Origin: Tetrapisispora phaffii CBS 4417
Lineage: Eukaryota; Ascomycota; Saccharomycetes; Saccharomycetales; Saccharomycetaceae
Length of the DNA stretch: 64,000 bases
Reading direction: 5' to 3'
Assembly (NCBI RefSeq): GCF_000236905.1
Contig: NC_016530.1
Span: 124,001-188,000 of the forward strand
This document shows positions 41,922 through 51,633 of the stretch, piece after piece (position 1 is the stretch's first letter; each line of letters starts with the position of its first letter). The notes below the pieces were generated by a model, which saw nothing but the letters and a program-made list of their open reading frames with translations, ran no database searches and was not told the DNA's origin. A program made the position numbers and the translations under genes.

Positions 41922-42448
41922 TCAATGGATTTTAAATCCAAAACAAAACACACTTAAACCCACTAAATTCGTTCACAGGACTTGCATCAGATCCTCAGAT
42001 GCCGTCAACTCGCAACTCATATTATCCATAGGAACCGTTATTCCATGTTTGACTATCCTTGAAATACCAATGGTTAGCAGTTGTTCTTATGGTAAAATAC
42101 CTTGATCGAACAGTTTCCTTATGGACTTTAAATGCGATGCCAATTCGTGTTTTGTGATATCACTTTGAACGGTGCTCACTAACAAAAATTTTTCAACTTT
42201 TTGACCACTCTGAAAGACATAAACTAAACAAGATCCCACCTTTAAAAAGTTGATTTGAATGACATTTAATTGACCAATTGTGCTTATGGTTCGTTACTGA
42301 GAAGTGGCCGACATTCATTGCTAGATAACTGAGAGGTTGGTCAGTTAAGACAGAAGAGAAGAATATTGAAATTCGGTCTGCAGCTCGAGCTATAAAGAGA
42401 AACAAAAAAAAGCGCCTGTGATTTTATAAGGTACAAGGATTGCAAGCT
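41922..42448. other. PET112-NUP170 divergent promoter region
   Basis: 527 bp between divergent starts. It has an A-rich stretch just before NUP170 (about 42404-42414). No RNA gene or confident factor site is seen. Confidence 0.5.
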
Positions 42449-45400
42449 ATGTTTTCTACACCTTTAAAGAACTCTGTTGACTACCAATCAACCACAACGT
42501 ATGCGTCATTGACCAACAATGGAACTTCCAACGCTAATTCCGGTTCTCTTGTTAATTCCAATAATAGCATTGCCGTTAATAACAAGATGAGTTCAAATCT
42601 GAATTCGAATTTAAATACTAGTAATATCAATGGATTGGACTTGGGTTCGTCGGCAAATGGTGGAAGGTTCATCAGCGACTCAAATGGCCCTAATGCATCA
42701 GGTCTTTACAGTAATAATAACACTGAGCATCTGAGAATTAACGGGATGGGCAATGTTAAGCCACTGGACCTAGCGACTCAATATATTGATTATTTATTAA
42801 GAAGAGACGCCAATACACCGGTTCTGGATGAAAGGTCGTATTATAACAATGGTGTTGTTTATAATTTTTCAAAAGAGGTTGGTGGGCTAGGTGCATTCAC
42901 CCCATTCGAAAGACAACAGGTCATTAATATCCCTGATGAAATATTAAAGGATTCTTCAAAAGCAGAGATCAAAAATGAAATGGGCATATTCACCGAAATT
43001 AACCGCTGTTGGATTATAATTGATAATAAATTGGTTTTATGGAACATTCACAACTCAACTGAATTTCAAACAATCGATGAAATTAAACACACAATCCTAA
43101 AAGTCGCATTAGTGAAACCAAAACCAAATACCTTTGTTGACAATATTAACCATCTTCTATTAATTGCTACCCCATTCGATCTATTTATCTTTGCCATATC
43201 ATACAATAAAAAGACAAATGACTTTAGTGTTTACAACACTGAAATGTCAGTTTCTGTGCATGGTTTAGATATTGCAGACATTGCAACTTATGATAAAACT
43301 GGTCAAATATTTTTTACCGGTAAAAACAATGGTACCAACATATGGGAATTACAATATTCGGGATCCGATGATTGGTATAACAGCAAATGTACTAAAGTAT
43401 GTCTAACCCAATCTACATTGTCCAGTTTAATGCCAACCAATATTGTGTCTAAAATACCGGGCAGCAATTACATACAATCTTTTTTCGAAGAAGATTCTAA
43501 ATACCATCAAGAATATATTACTAAGTTAACAATAGACCAATCAAGAGGTATCGTTTACACATTATCTTCAAAATCCATTATAAGGGCATATTTAATAGCC
43601 AGTAATAAGTCATTAACAGGACCTATGACAATAGATCCTTCATATATAAAAAGAATCATCGGTACTACCACTGCAAGAGGTGCGGCTATTTTATCAAACA
43701 AATTTTTAAAACTCTCTAAGATAATACCTGTAACACAATATGAGAACAGTAATCTATTTTTTATTGCAATTACTATCGGAGGTGTAAGACTACACTTCAA
43801 TGGTTCGGTAGGTAGATCAAGTATAGAAGCTTTAAGATTAGAATCTATCAAATTTCCACCAAGTTCTGTCACACAACAAGTAATGCAACAAGAATTGCAA
43901 AAGGAACAATTAGAACAACAAAAGAGAAGTTTACCATTCTATTCAAGTCTCACCTCTTCTGAATCAGTTTTATTGAGATTTCAAAAGAAATCTTCCGTAC
44001 TATTGGAAACTACAAGTGCCAGTACTATAATATCACCTGGTATGTTCTTTTCATCAATAATTAAATCTGAACAAAATCCTAATCCTCCAACCGGTAGCAC
44101 CACAACTCCAGTTAAGAATAAGTTATTTGTATCTGTTCCAGATTATGGTATATTAAAAACTCATGGCAAATATATTGAGAATGCAACATTTTTGGATACG
44201 ACTAGCGTTGTAAGAGAGATTGTTCCACTAACAGCTGGCTCAAATGCTACTTTGAAACAAGAAGGGTATGCGAACACATTTGCGACTCAATATAACTCAG
44301 AAAATATGAGAGTTGCTGTCTTAACGAATAGCGCAATTGAGATTTACAGATATAGATCACCAGATGAAATATTCGAAGCTTTAATAGGTAATCCATTGCC
44401 ATTTGTAGTCAATTATGGTTTAACAGAGGCATGCTCTACTGCTCTATATGTTGCATGTAAATCAAACAAATCAGATAGTTTAAGATCAGCTGCTTTAACA
44501 TTCTTTTTTGTCGGTTTACCAGGTATTCTTGACATCAAGCCAAAATACAACCGCTACTCAAGTTCAGCAGTCTCGTCATTATTAGGAAAGCCAACGAGCA
44601 CTACGGGTTCTATGTTAAGTTCTGCTACGCCTCAAAAGTCTAGCTCTAGTTTATTTTCCGATGTCAATGCGAATAATACTAACTTTAGTTTAGATGATGT
44701 CTTTTTATCCGCAAGATTCTATGCTATTCCTTTATTAATTGGAAGATTATTCAGGGATATTTGGGAAAAGCCCGTTTTTATGAATGATAGACCTAAAACT
44801 CAACAAACTTCTCCGTTTGGAACTAATCTGATTTCCTCAGCCCCAGTGCATATTACAAAAATATCTATTTCCAAAAATGATGTTGATTATTATCTTTCAT
44901 CCATTCAAATTTTAAATGAATTTTTTGAAGTTTACAGCAGTTCAATCAGTACTATATATACCCCTCTGTTATCAAATACACATAACACCACAACGGTGAC
45001 TGATAAATCAGAAAGTGTAGCATACCAAGCTGAAAACATTGCTATTGGTTCAATGATCAAATTAGTTGGTTCAATGAAAGAATCGCTAATGTTTTTAAAG
45101 GTACTCTATGGAGAAAGTGAAGTTGATGGGTTTGAAAATAACTTTTCAGCTTTCAATGATATTGTGAACAATTTAAATGCTGAAGTACAATCCGGATTAG
45201 TGGTGTTGAAATATAAAGACTTATTTGCACCAAATGACAAAACTAAATCATACGTCAAGGAAATATTTTCATCGATAATTAACAGAAATATAACAAGAGG
45301 TGCATCCATTGAATACATAGCAACTGCATTACAAGAAAGATGTGGTTCATTCTGTTCTAGCAGTGACATTTTAGGTTTCAGAGCAGTGGAACATTTACGT

Positions 45401-46876
45401 AAGGCTAAAGAAATTGGCTTAAGAGATTATGAATCATTGAGTTATCACTTAAATAACGCTATCAGTTTATTTGAAAAGATTGTAGACGATGTTTCCATCG
45501 ATAAATTAAAGGAAGCGACAGCAATTATGTTGGATCTAAAATACTTCCCTAAGACAATTCAATTTTTGTTAAATATGGCTAACTTTACGGATAAGGGTAA
45601 TTTAGCTTATCAATATTTTGTTGATTCTCGTTCACCAAATGATGAAAGAAAAAGATTTTATGACAAACGTTTGGTAATTTACGACATGGTATTTGAAATA
45701 TTAATTAAGGTTGATAAAATCGCTTCTTCGTATGCTTCTGATAGAAGCAACAATTTAAACATACAAAATGAATGGTCTGTACTAAGAGAGCAAAGCTATA
45801 ACTGCGTTTTTAGCTACAAAGATAAATTGTTTCACTATCAGTTGTACGATTGGTTAGTCTCTCAGAAGGAACAGGACAAACTACTACAATTGGATACGGA
45901 ATATATTTTACCTTACTTGCAAGAAAAAGCCAAGGATCTTTTGGAAATTTCCAATTTACTATGGGTATACTACTCTAAGAGATCCAATTTTTACGAAGCT
46001 GCTAACATCCTGTATTCGCTATCTATCTCTAATTTTGATATAAGTTTAGGTGACAGAATAGAATTGTTATCCAGGGCCAACGGTTTCTGTAATAGCGCTT
46101 GTCCAACTGATCAAAAACAGAACATGATGCAACTTTCTGATCAAATACAAGAAATTTTTGAAATCCCAACTATTCAAGATGAAATTTTATCTTTAGTTAG
46201 CTCTGATAATAGAATTGACTCGGCCATGAAAAAAGAATTGATTGCTGGTTTGAACGGTAAATTTTTATCAGTTAATGAATTGTACAATGATTTTGCCGTG
46301 CCATTAGGATATTATGAAGTATGTCTAAACATTTTCAAAGTGTCTGATTTTAGGAATAAGGAGGAAATCATGGAGACATGGTCTAATCTGTTTGCCTCTT
46401 TGAAGAAAGAATTACGTCAAGACTCGAACAGTAAATACGATGAATCTATCAACTTTATCAACTTACTCTCCAATGTTGTAACCAAAATAGGGAGAAATGT
46501 GCATACCTCAGAATTCATCTTTCCAGTTGAGTCATTGTTCCCTATCGTCTACAACCTATTTCATGAGTTACTACCAAAGGATCATATTCAATCGGGTGTT
46601 GTCACCTCCATCTTTGTCAATTCCGGAGTCTCGTACAAAAAAATTTACTATACCTTAAGAGACCTCATTGAAACATCACCATTAACTGCCACTGACGACA
46701 GCAAATCTGTACCAGATTACACTACAGAAATGATATGGTTGATCCAAGAGTGGTACAAGACAGACCGCAAGTTAAGAGAAATAATCGACACAGAACAAAT
46801 AAGAAACTTAACTGTTTACAAAATCGAAAACGACCCATTGGAACAGTACATGAAAAAGACTGGCAACAGCATCTAA
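42449..46876 (+). CDS. NUP170: inner-ring nucleoporin Nup170/Nup157
   Basis: Core inner-ring scaffold of the nuclear pore complex (Nup155 family). It is 1,475 residues (S. cerevisiae Nup170 1,502; Nup157 1,391). Seen: a disordered Asn/Ser-rich N-terminus, the conserved TPVLDERSYYNNGV and GLGAFTPFERQ region, an N-terminal beta-propeller (about 150-600) with ELQYSGSDDWYNSKC, then an alpha-solenoid with INRNITRGASIEY and ATALQERCGSFC. Length and C-terminus slightly favour NUP170 (YBL079W); NUP157 (YER105C) is its duplicate. The long frame opens with TTG at 42440; the first ATG is 42449. Confidence 0.94.
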   Translation: MFSTPLKNSVDYQSTTTYASLTNNGTSNANSGSLVNSNNSIAVNNKMSSNLNSNLNTSNINGLDLGSSANGGRFISDSNGPNASGLYSNNNTEHLRINGMGNVKPLDLATQYIDYLLRRDANTPVLDERSYYNNGVVYNFSKEVGGLGAFTPFERQQVINIPDEILKDSSKAEIKNEMGIFTEINRCWIIIDNKLVLWNIHNSTEFQTIDEIKHTILKVALVKPKPNTFVDNINHLLLIATPFDLFIFAISYNKKTNDFSVYNTEMSVSVHGLDIADIATYDKTGQIFFTGKNNGTNIWELQYSGSDDWYNSKCTKVCLTQSTLSSLMPTNIVSKIPGSNYIQSFFEEDSKYHQEYITKLTIDQSRGIVYTLSSKSIIRAYLIASNKSLTGPMTIDPSYIKRIIGTTTARGAAILSNKFLKLSKIIPVTQYENSNLFFIAITIGGVRLHFNGSVGRSSIEALRLESIKFPPSSVTQQVMQQELQKEQLEQQKRSLPFYSSLTSSESVLLRFQKKSSVLLETTSASTIISPGMFFSSIIKSEQNPNPPTGSTTTPVKNKLFVSVPDYGILKTHGKYIENATFLDTTSVVREIVPLTAGSNATLKQEGYANTFATQYNSENMRVAVLTNSAIEIYRYRSPDEIFEALIGNPLPFVVNYGLTEACSTALYVACKSNKSDSLRSAALTFFFVGLPGILDIKPKYNRYSSSAVSSLLGKPTSTTGSMLSSATPQKSSSSLFSDVNANNTNFSLDDVFLSARFYAIPLLIGRLFRDIWEKPVFMNDRPKTQQTSPFGTNLISSAPVHITKISISKNDVDYYLSSIQILNEFFEVYSSSISTIYTPLLSNTHNTTTVTDKSESVAYQAENIAIGSMIKLVGSMKESLMFLKVLYGESEVDGFENNFSAFNDIVNNLNAEVQSGLVVLKYKDLFAPNDKTKSYVKEIFSSIINRNITRGASIEYIATALQERCGSFCSSSDILGFRAVEHLRKAKEIGLRDYESLSYHLNNAISLFEKIVDDVSIDKLKEATAIMLDLKYFPKTIQFLLNMANFTDKGNLAYQYFVDSRSPNDERKRFYDKRLVIYDMVFEILIKVDKIASSYASDRSNNLNIQNEWSVLREQSYNCVFSYKDKLFHYQLYDWLVSQKEQDKLLQLDTEYILPYLQEKAKDLLEISNLLWVYYSKRSNFYEAANILYSLSISNFDISLGDRIELLSRANGFCNSACPTDQKQNMMQLSDQIQEIFEIPTIQDEILSLVSSDNRIDSAMKKELIAGLNGKFLSVNELYNDFAVPLGYYEVCLNIFKVSDFRNKEEIMETWSNLFASLKKELRQDSNSKYDESINFINLLSNVVTKIGRNVHTSEFIFPVESLFPIVYNLFHELLPKDHIQSGVVTSIFVNSGVSYKKIYYTLRDLIETSPLTATDDSKSVPDYTTEMIWLIQEWYKTDRKLREIIDTEQIRNLTVYKIENDPLEQYMKKTGNSI

Positions 46877-47015
46877 ATTCCAAAGCTCACTCATCATCTG
46901 GCACTATATAGAAAATAATGAAACTCTTAAATAAATGTTTAAATACTGCAACTCCACATAACGTCTGTATGTAATATAAAATAATAACATTTACTCATCT
47001 TTTAAAATATGCAAT

Positions 47016-47022
47016 GCCCTAA
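47016..47022 (+). promoter_or_regulatory. Tbf1-type RCCCTAA site upstream of snR56
   Basis: GCCCTAA matches the Tbf1 core RCCCTAA. Tbf1 is known to drive many snoRNA genes in S. cerevisiae and related yeasts. It lies about 330 bp upstream of the snoRNA body and close to the other promoter motifs. Confidence 0.45.
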
Positions 47023-47058
47023 CAGCTTTATTTCAACGGTCGCTGGTTCTTTGCTGAC

Positions 47059-47106
47059 TGAAAAATTTTTCACGCAAAAAACTTTTGGTATATAAAGGTC
47101 GATGAG
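47059..47106 (+). promoter_or_regulatory. RRPE, TATA and PAC cluster (snR56 promoter)
   Basis: Three elements within 48 bp: a palindromic RRPE TGAAAAATTTTTCA (47059-47072), TATATAAA (47089-47096), and the PAC core GATGAG (47101-47106). RRPE and PAC mark ribosome-biogenesis promoters in yeasts. Their position fits transcription of the snoRNA precursor. Confidence 0.6.
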
Positions 47107-47291
47107 TTTGAGATTATTTTCGAGTACTTATGGTTACAATTAGGTTTGTAAAATTATTTTAGCAGTCATTATATCATTATATGAAATCCCTCCTGGGGAG
47201 AAGGTAAAGATTACATCAGAGTAGTGATAGGTGCCGGTTGGTTTAGCAGGTTTTCCGTTGGTGAAGAGGGACCTTTATGTCAGTAGACGTA

Positions 47292-47313
47292 CGTTGTAAG
47301 TGAACTTGCAACG
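47292..47313 (+). other. 9-bp hairpin with UGAA tetraloop, possible Rnt1 processing site
   Basis: CGTTGTAAG (47292-47300) pairs with CTTGCAACG (47305-47313), one G-U included, around a TGAA tetraloop. Yeast RNase III (Rnt1) recognises (A/U)GNN-capped stems in snoRNA precursors, and this stem ends about 40 nt before the snoRNA. The stem does not extend well below nine pairs, so the assignment is tentative. Confidence 0.35.
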
Positions 47314-47351
47314 GTTATATATATTACATGTATAGAAAGTTATACCTGAGA

Positions 47352-47447
47352 TGTTTGATATGATGATAAACTTTATTTACACAGACCTGTACTGAAACTA
47401 TGTTTATGCAGAGAAAAATATTGCAATTTTACTTCTGATTTCAAATG
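47352..47447 (+). ncRNA. SNR56: C/D box snoRNA snR56
   Basis: Box C ATGATGA at 47360-47366, box D CTGA at 47435-47438, and D' CTGA at 47392-47395. A terminal stem forms between TTTGA (47354-47358) and TCAAA (47441-47445), extendable by wobble pairs. The eleven bases before the D' box, CACAGACCTGT, are exactly complementary to the conserved 18S rRNA segment ACAGGTCTGTG. The fifth base upstream of D' (C47387) faces the first G of that GG, which corresponds to the 2'-O-methylated G1428 of S. cerevisiae, the target of snR56. In S. cerevisiae snR56 also lies close to KTI11. Ends are approximate. Confidence 0.88.
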
Positions 47448-47775
47448 TTCTTCATGTATATGTTAAGTATATGTATATCGATATGTAAGTTGTATCTTGT
47501 GTAGTTCGAACTTGTGCTTGTAAAGTCGTACTTATAAGAGATATGAAGTCCTGGTCTTTGCTTTTTCTGAAAGGTGTAGTGTTCAGGTCGTTTCTTATTA
47601 TGAGAGTGCTCTTTTCGATTGCGTAGCGTTTTAATATTTGAGGTTAGTAATATTAAAAAAAATACTCAGCTCATCTCATTTCAACTTAGAGGTATTTTAA
47701 AAAGAAGTTGTATTCGTTAAACGTTGCGATACGATAGAGATAAACGGGATATCAAAACATCTAGCCTATTGCAAG

Positions 47776-48018
47776 ATGTCTTACTATGACCAGATCGAAA
47801 TAGAGGACATGACTTTTGATCCAACAACACAAATTTTCACATACCCATGTCCTTGTGGTGACAGATTCCAGGTATATATAGATGACCTATTTGACGGTGA
47901 GGAAGCGGCTGTCTGTCCAAGTTGTTCATTGATGATCCAAGTCATCTTTGAGAAGGAAGACTTGGTGGAGTTTTACCAAGAGGCAGGCATGCCTTTGCCA
48001 GAACCTATCGTAGTGTAA
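47776..48018 (+). CDS. KTI11: diphthamide biosynthesis / Elongator-associated zinc protein Dph3
   Basis: Small DPH-type zinc/iron-binding electron donor for diphthamide synthesis on eEF2 and for Elongator-dependent tRNA wobble uridine modification. It is 80 residues (S. cerevisiae 82). All four metal-binding cysteines are present: C25 and C27 in YPCPCGDRF, C47 and C50 in AVCPSCSL. The acidic N-terminus YYDQIEIEDM is typical. The gene lies downstream of snR56 and is convergent with UBC6. Confidence 0.96.
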   Translation: MSYYDQIEIEDMTFDPTTQIFTYPCPCGDRFQVYIDDLFDGEEAAVCPSCSLMIQVIFEKEDLVEFYQEAGMPLPEPIVV

Positions 48019-48379
48019 AATTAAATCGCTGCGTTCATTAAAAGTCGTTCTTAAATATACATATTCGTAAATGCATAACTGTTGAGATGCAGTTGGAAGT
48101 TAAGTTATGACACCACTTGCAATTCTCCACATGTGGTTCAATATTAGGACCTATCTCGAGGATAAAGTCTCATAGCATTCCAACGAATAACCGCAGCCCT
48201 GGATTTTGGAAGGCTGGGATAGAAGGATATACATATATACACGTATATATATGGTATTTAATATTTTTAATTTAAGTTAATAGTGATTAACTATTTTCGA
48301 TGTGATTTTAGTATTTATATTTATGTGAGTATATGTATGATGAAAGTATATCTAAGTAGTTCTTTAGATTGAGAAGGTC
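48019..48379. other. KTI11-UBC6 convergent intergenic region
   Basis: 361 bp between two stops, expected to be 3' UTRs and terminators. It is TA-rich around 48220-48270. Nothing else is seen. Confidence 0.5.
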
Positions 48380-49153
48380 TTATTTGGACTTGATACTAAA
48401 CCCTAGAGCAAAGAATATTATGGCAACAATTATGTACATCGAAGGGTATTTACCATTACTATTGTTTGTTTTATTGTCTTCACTATTTTGTTCCTTATAA
48501 CTCAAAGCTTGTTCGGCACGTATTCTATCTTCAGGGTCTAAGATTTCCTCCAATGAAATCGGTTTCTCCTTTGCTGCATCTGCAATTACATCTCTCTTCT
48601 CGTTAAGGGACTCATTTTGTCCTGAGGAATTAGAAGCATTTGCTCTTTTCCTCTCATCTAACGCCTCGATATTCGTCTCTACAATATCGGGAAAGACAGT
48701 CTGGAATCTAATATTATGGTGTGTGTTATAATCCATTGATTTTTTGGCCAGTATCTTCTTCTGCTGTTCAGTTGTCGTTATCGAACCAGTTGTGATTTCA
48801 TCTCCAGTCATAAAACTCAATAGCCCATTTAAAATTGTTGCCACTGACCAACCAGGGTTCCATGTGTCAGGATGATAATCACTCATGGACAAACATAACC
48901 TTGTGTTCTCTTTAAAACGCCCATTGGGTGTTATCATACGAATAGCTGGTGGTTTGTATGGATAGTCACTTGGAAATGTCAAAGTACCATGGTATTGACC
49001 CTCAAAATAAGGAGAGTCTGGAGGGCCATTGATAATATAATGCCATTCCAAGATGTTGGCCTCATTAGGACGGGCCATGATGAACGGAGTAGGGTTCTCG
49101 TTCATCATCTTATACTCCTTTGTTAATCTCTTATGAGCTTGTTTTGTGGCCAT
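48380..49153 (-). CDS. UBC6: ER tail-anchored ubiquitin-conjugating enzyme (ERAD)
   Basis: E2 that works with Doa10 in ER-associated degradation. It is 257 residues (S. cerevisiae 250). Seen: a UBC fold at residues 5-150, the active-site C87 in NTRLCLSMSDYHPDTWNP (the same position as in S. cerevisiae), the UBE2J-type PYKPPAIRMITPNGRF, a disordered linker, and one C-terminal membrane segment at about 238-254 that anchors the enzyme with its catalytic domain in the cytosol. It is the last gene here that follows S. cerevisiae YER100-YER119 order; beyond it the order jumps. Confidence 0.97.
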   Translation of the reverse strand: MATKQAHKRLTKEYKMMNENPTPFIMARPNEANILEWHYIINGPPDSPYFEGQYHGTLTFPSDYPYKPPAIRMITPNGRFKENTRLCLSMSDYHPDTWNPGWSVATILNGLLSFMTGDEITTGSITTTEQQKKILAKKSMDYNTHHNIRFQTVFPDIVETNIEALDERKRANASNSSGQNESLNEKRDVIADAAKEKPISLEEILDPEDRIRAEQALSYKEQNSEDNKTNNSNGKYPSMYIIVAIIFFALGFSIKSK

Positions 49154-49602
49154 TTCTTTTCAGTTGTTCTACTAACGATATATATGAGATTCTTAATGTA
49201 TCAATTTCTTTGTATATAAACAAAACTTGGTCTATAGATAAAATGTAATAACAATAATTAACGCACCTTTAGACAGTATAAATAAATGTAATGGTCCACA
49301 TAAAATTGTATAATAATATAAGTATCTTAAACAATAAACCTGTTCTTAAATCTTTGTTCCATCGAATTTGATGTCGACAAGGAATTTTCAGGCTCAAAAA
49401 ATCTGAAAAATCGAAGAGAGAGATTCAGTAACTCAACGAGTGAACGTGAAGTTAACGATAAATCGATATTCTATTTATTGTGTCTTGTTAACATACATTG
49501 AACTGGTATCTATAAATGTACTTAATGTATTTCCATGGAAAAAATTGAATGATTTAATGGAGTAATGGCAAAGTTACTCGATCTGCTTTTGGCATCTGAT
49601 GA
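49154..49602. other. intergenic region at a likely synteny breakpoint
   Basis: 449 bp between UBC6 (start) and the LCCL gene (stop), both on the minus strand. AT-rich with no gene seen. It contains TACTAAC at 49170-49176 on the plus strand, with no gene on that strand to which an intron could belong. Confidence 0.45.
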
Positions 49603-51633
49603 CTATGACACACCTGGTTCTGGTTCATGCCAAACACCTTGTGGCCATTCCAACAATCCTGCGTTCGTATAATCACCGCGGTTTGTCGAAGGATTGTTGG
49701 TTGAGGCCTGTGCTATTCTTAAATACAGGTAGGCCCCGTCATGCTCCGTGTTCGTGATGGCTTCTTCTATTAAATGATTTAACAAGGCATTTTCAATGAT
49801 GAGAGTGTCTAGGTCGATGGTAGTGTTCTTCCCTACGTACACTTCGAAATCATTGATTAGTAAAGACACACCATCGATAAGGCCAGTGTGGTCCGTTGAG
49901 GTTGTATTATGTAAATTCCAAGATATCTTATGCGATTCGTCAGAGTCAAATACGAATTGGGGTGGTTCGAGTGATCCACCAGCCTCGCCTCTCAGTAATG
50001 CAAAGTCTGTTTCAACAACACTAGCAAAATCCCATCTAGCGACACCACTTAGAATCAACCCTACTAATATACCTTGGAATAGGTAGGCAGATGTCCCACG
50101 AGTAGCACATCCCGGTACCAATAATATGCCAAGAATATAATGGTGGATTCTCAAATTTAGTCCTGGTAAAGTTGCAAGTAGAACCACGGATATTATTAAA
50201 GTTATGTATATCTTGAAATATTTTTGAAAACGTCCAGATTTCCATAACGAATAAGCCTGTATAATTGCACAGGTGATGATTGTACAAAGTATCGATAGAA
50301 CGGCAGTTAGGGCACCTGCTTGCTCTTTTAAGTCCGTGGCATTCAATCTATCAACAGGTAGTCTATCAAACGTGACATTGTTCAAAACGCCTAACCAAAA
50401 TGTTGGGTACCAGCACAGTAGTTTTGCTAGAGGAGATCCTTCTTCTAGTGTTCTTTTTATAGAACATTTCCACATGACATATAAAACAAAACCTAAAGGC
50501 AATAACCTTTGAAAGCCAACACTGATCAATTCGTATGATGAATATGAATCATGTGGGTCGACGACTACCGGAGGGTCTGTGGCTAGGACAATTGTCCAAT
50601 AACCAACGATAGTAATAATCCAGTAACCAACGATACCTTTATATAGATAAAACACCACTAATCCAAACATAATGTTAATTAATAGAACCAGAAACCGTGG
50701 ATCATAACATCCAGACATTATTCCTTCTTGTACTTCCTTAAAAGTATAGGAACCAGGAAAAAATGTATTGAATACAATTGATAATCCTGTTCCATGCTTA
50801 CCTTCCCTAGCAGGGAAGTTTATTTGAGAACCGTCCATTGCAATTCTAGCACATCCACCTATTATTGGTGAGATAATACCAGCGTGTACGGCAGCACTGC
50901 ATGGAAATGAATCGGCTCTATAAGGATATGACAACTCGTTGTTAAGACCTGGTTTGTCTAATCTACCACCACCTATTTGATAGCCTATGTACTTCATTCT
51001 ATTAGCACCTACTGCTACGGCAGAGTATAAATACCCACCTTGGTCACACAATGCAGGACACCTAATAAAATATTCCTTGTCTTCAAAAGGACCGCAACTT
51101 TCTGCATTTATACCACAAGCGTTATTAGTACCTTCCCAATTCAAATACGAGTTACAAGAAAGGGAAATAATGGGTATTTTTTTTAATTCTTCATGATTAT
51201 TGTCACCCTTTATGTAGTAAAAAGGTTCTTGAAATAAATAGGGATGTAGTAATGATTGAAGCACTGCATACCAAAATATGCAATAAAAAAACAAAAAACC
51301 CCATCGTATCTTTTTATTTGGCAGAGATTTCTCAAATACTTTCGATGGATACTCTTCAATTGTCCTTGTAAAATCCCACCTATATGGAAAGTGTGGTTCT
51401 TCATCACTTGGTTCATCAGGACCGTTCCAAATTTTATTAAGAGTAACACCCAAGATATTTCTATTGTTCAGCAGCATCCAACTCTCACCACGGCTATCAG
51501 TTGCTCTAGTATTTGCATCTTCAGATTGTTTACTAGTCGCATTAAAATCAGACATAGAGATATTCTCCAGGAATTCATCACTGCCATTGTTCTCAAATGC
51601 GCTAGAGGGACCCTCATCAAAACGGCCGCTCAT
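49603..51633 (-). CDS. LCCL-domain multi-pass membrane protein, function unknown
   Basis: A 676-residue protein not matched to any S. cerevisiae gene I recall. Seen: a disordered acidic N-terminus (1-105), one membrane segment (111-134), then a cysteine-rich extracytosolic domain at about 160-300 with the LCCL hallmarks (CGPF, RCPALC, YLYSAVAVGANRMKYIGYQ, PCSAAVHAGI, GGCARI; cysteines at 160, 173, 180, 192, 196, 245, 261). About seven to eight further membrane segments follow from 312 to 535, one ending in ILGILLVPGCATRGTSAYL. A hydrophilic C-terminal domain of about 140 residues follows. LCCL domains bind lipid or carbohydrate in animal secreted proteins; membrane-embedded LCCL proteins occur in fungi but their role is not known to me. 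Start ATG at 51633. Confidence 0.82.
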   Translation of the reverse strand: MSGRFDEGPSSAFENNGSDEFLENISMSDFNATSKQSEDANTRATDSRGESWMLLNNRNILGVTLNKIWNGPDEPSDEEPHFPYRWDFTRTIEEYPSKVFEKSLPNKKIRWGFLFFYCIFWYAVLQSLLHPYLFQEPFYYIKGDNNHEELKKIPIISLSCNSYLNWEGTNNACGINAESCGPFEDKEYFIRCPALCDQGGYLYSAVAVGANRMKYIGYQIGGGRLDKPGLNNELSYPYRADSFPCSAAVHAGIISPIIGGCARIAMDGSQINFPAREGKHGTGLSIVFNTFFPGSYTFKEVQEGIMSGCYDPRFLVLLINIMFGLVVFYLYKGIVGYWIITIVGYWTIVLATDPPVVVDPHDSYSSYELISVGFQRLLPLGFVLYVMWKCSIKRTLEEGSPLAKLLCWYPTFWLGVLNNVTFDRLPVDRLNATDLKEQAGALTAVLSILCTIITCAIIQAYSLWKSGRFQKYFKIYITLIISVVLLATLPGLNLRIHHYILGILLVPGCATRGTSAYLFQGILVGLILSGVARWDFASVVETDFALLRGEAGGSLEPPQFVFDSDESHKISWNLHNTTSTDHTGLIDGVSLLINDFEVYVGKNTTIDLDTLIIENALLNHLIEEAITNTEHDGAYLYLRIAQASTNNPSTNRGDYTNAGLLEWPQGVWHEPEPGVS

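Larger units (their letters stand above)
46877..47775. other. NUP170-KTI11 intergenic region, contains snoRNA
   Basis: 899 bp on the plus-strand side of NUP170. It holds the snR56 gene with its own promoter motifs, and downstream GTAA and TCTT tetramers (about 47485-47524) of the Nrd1/Nab3 type that end snoRNA transcripts. The KTI11 promoter lies in the last 250 bp. ATG8, ILS1, SSA3/4, AAR2 and RPS8, expected nearby in S. cerevisiae, are absent. Confidence 0.7.

Noticed and set aside
49170..49176. TACTAAC branch-point sequence
   Set aside because: It is on the plus strand, while both flanking genes are on the minus strand and complete without an intron.
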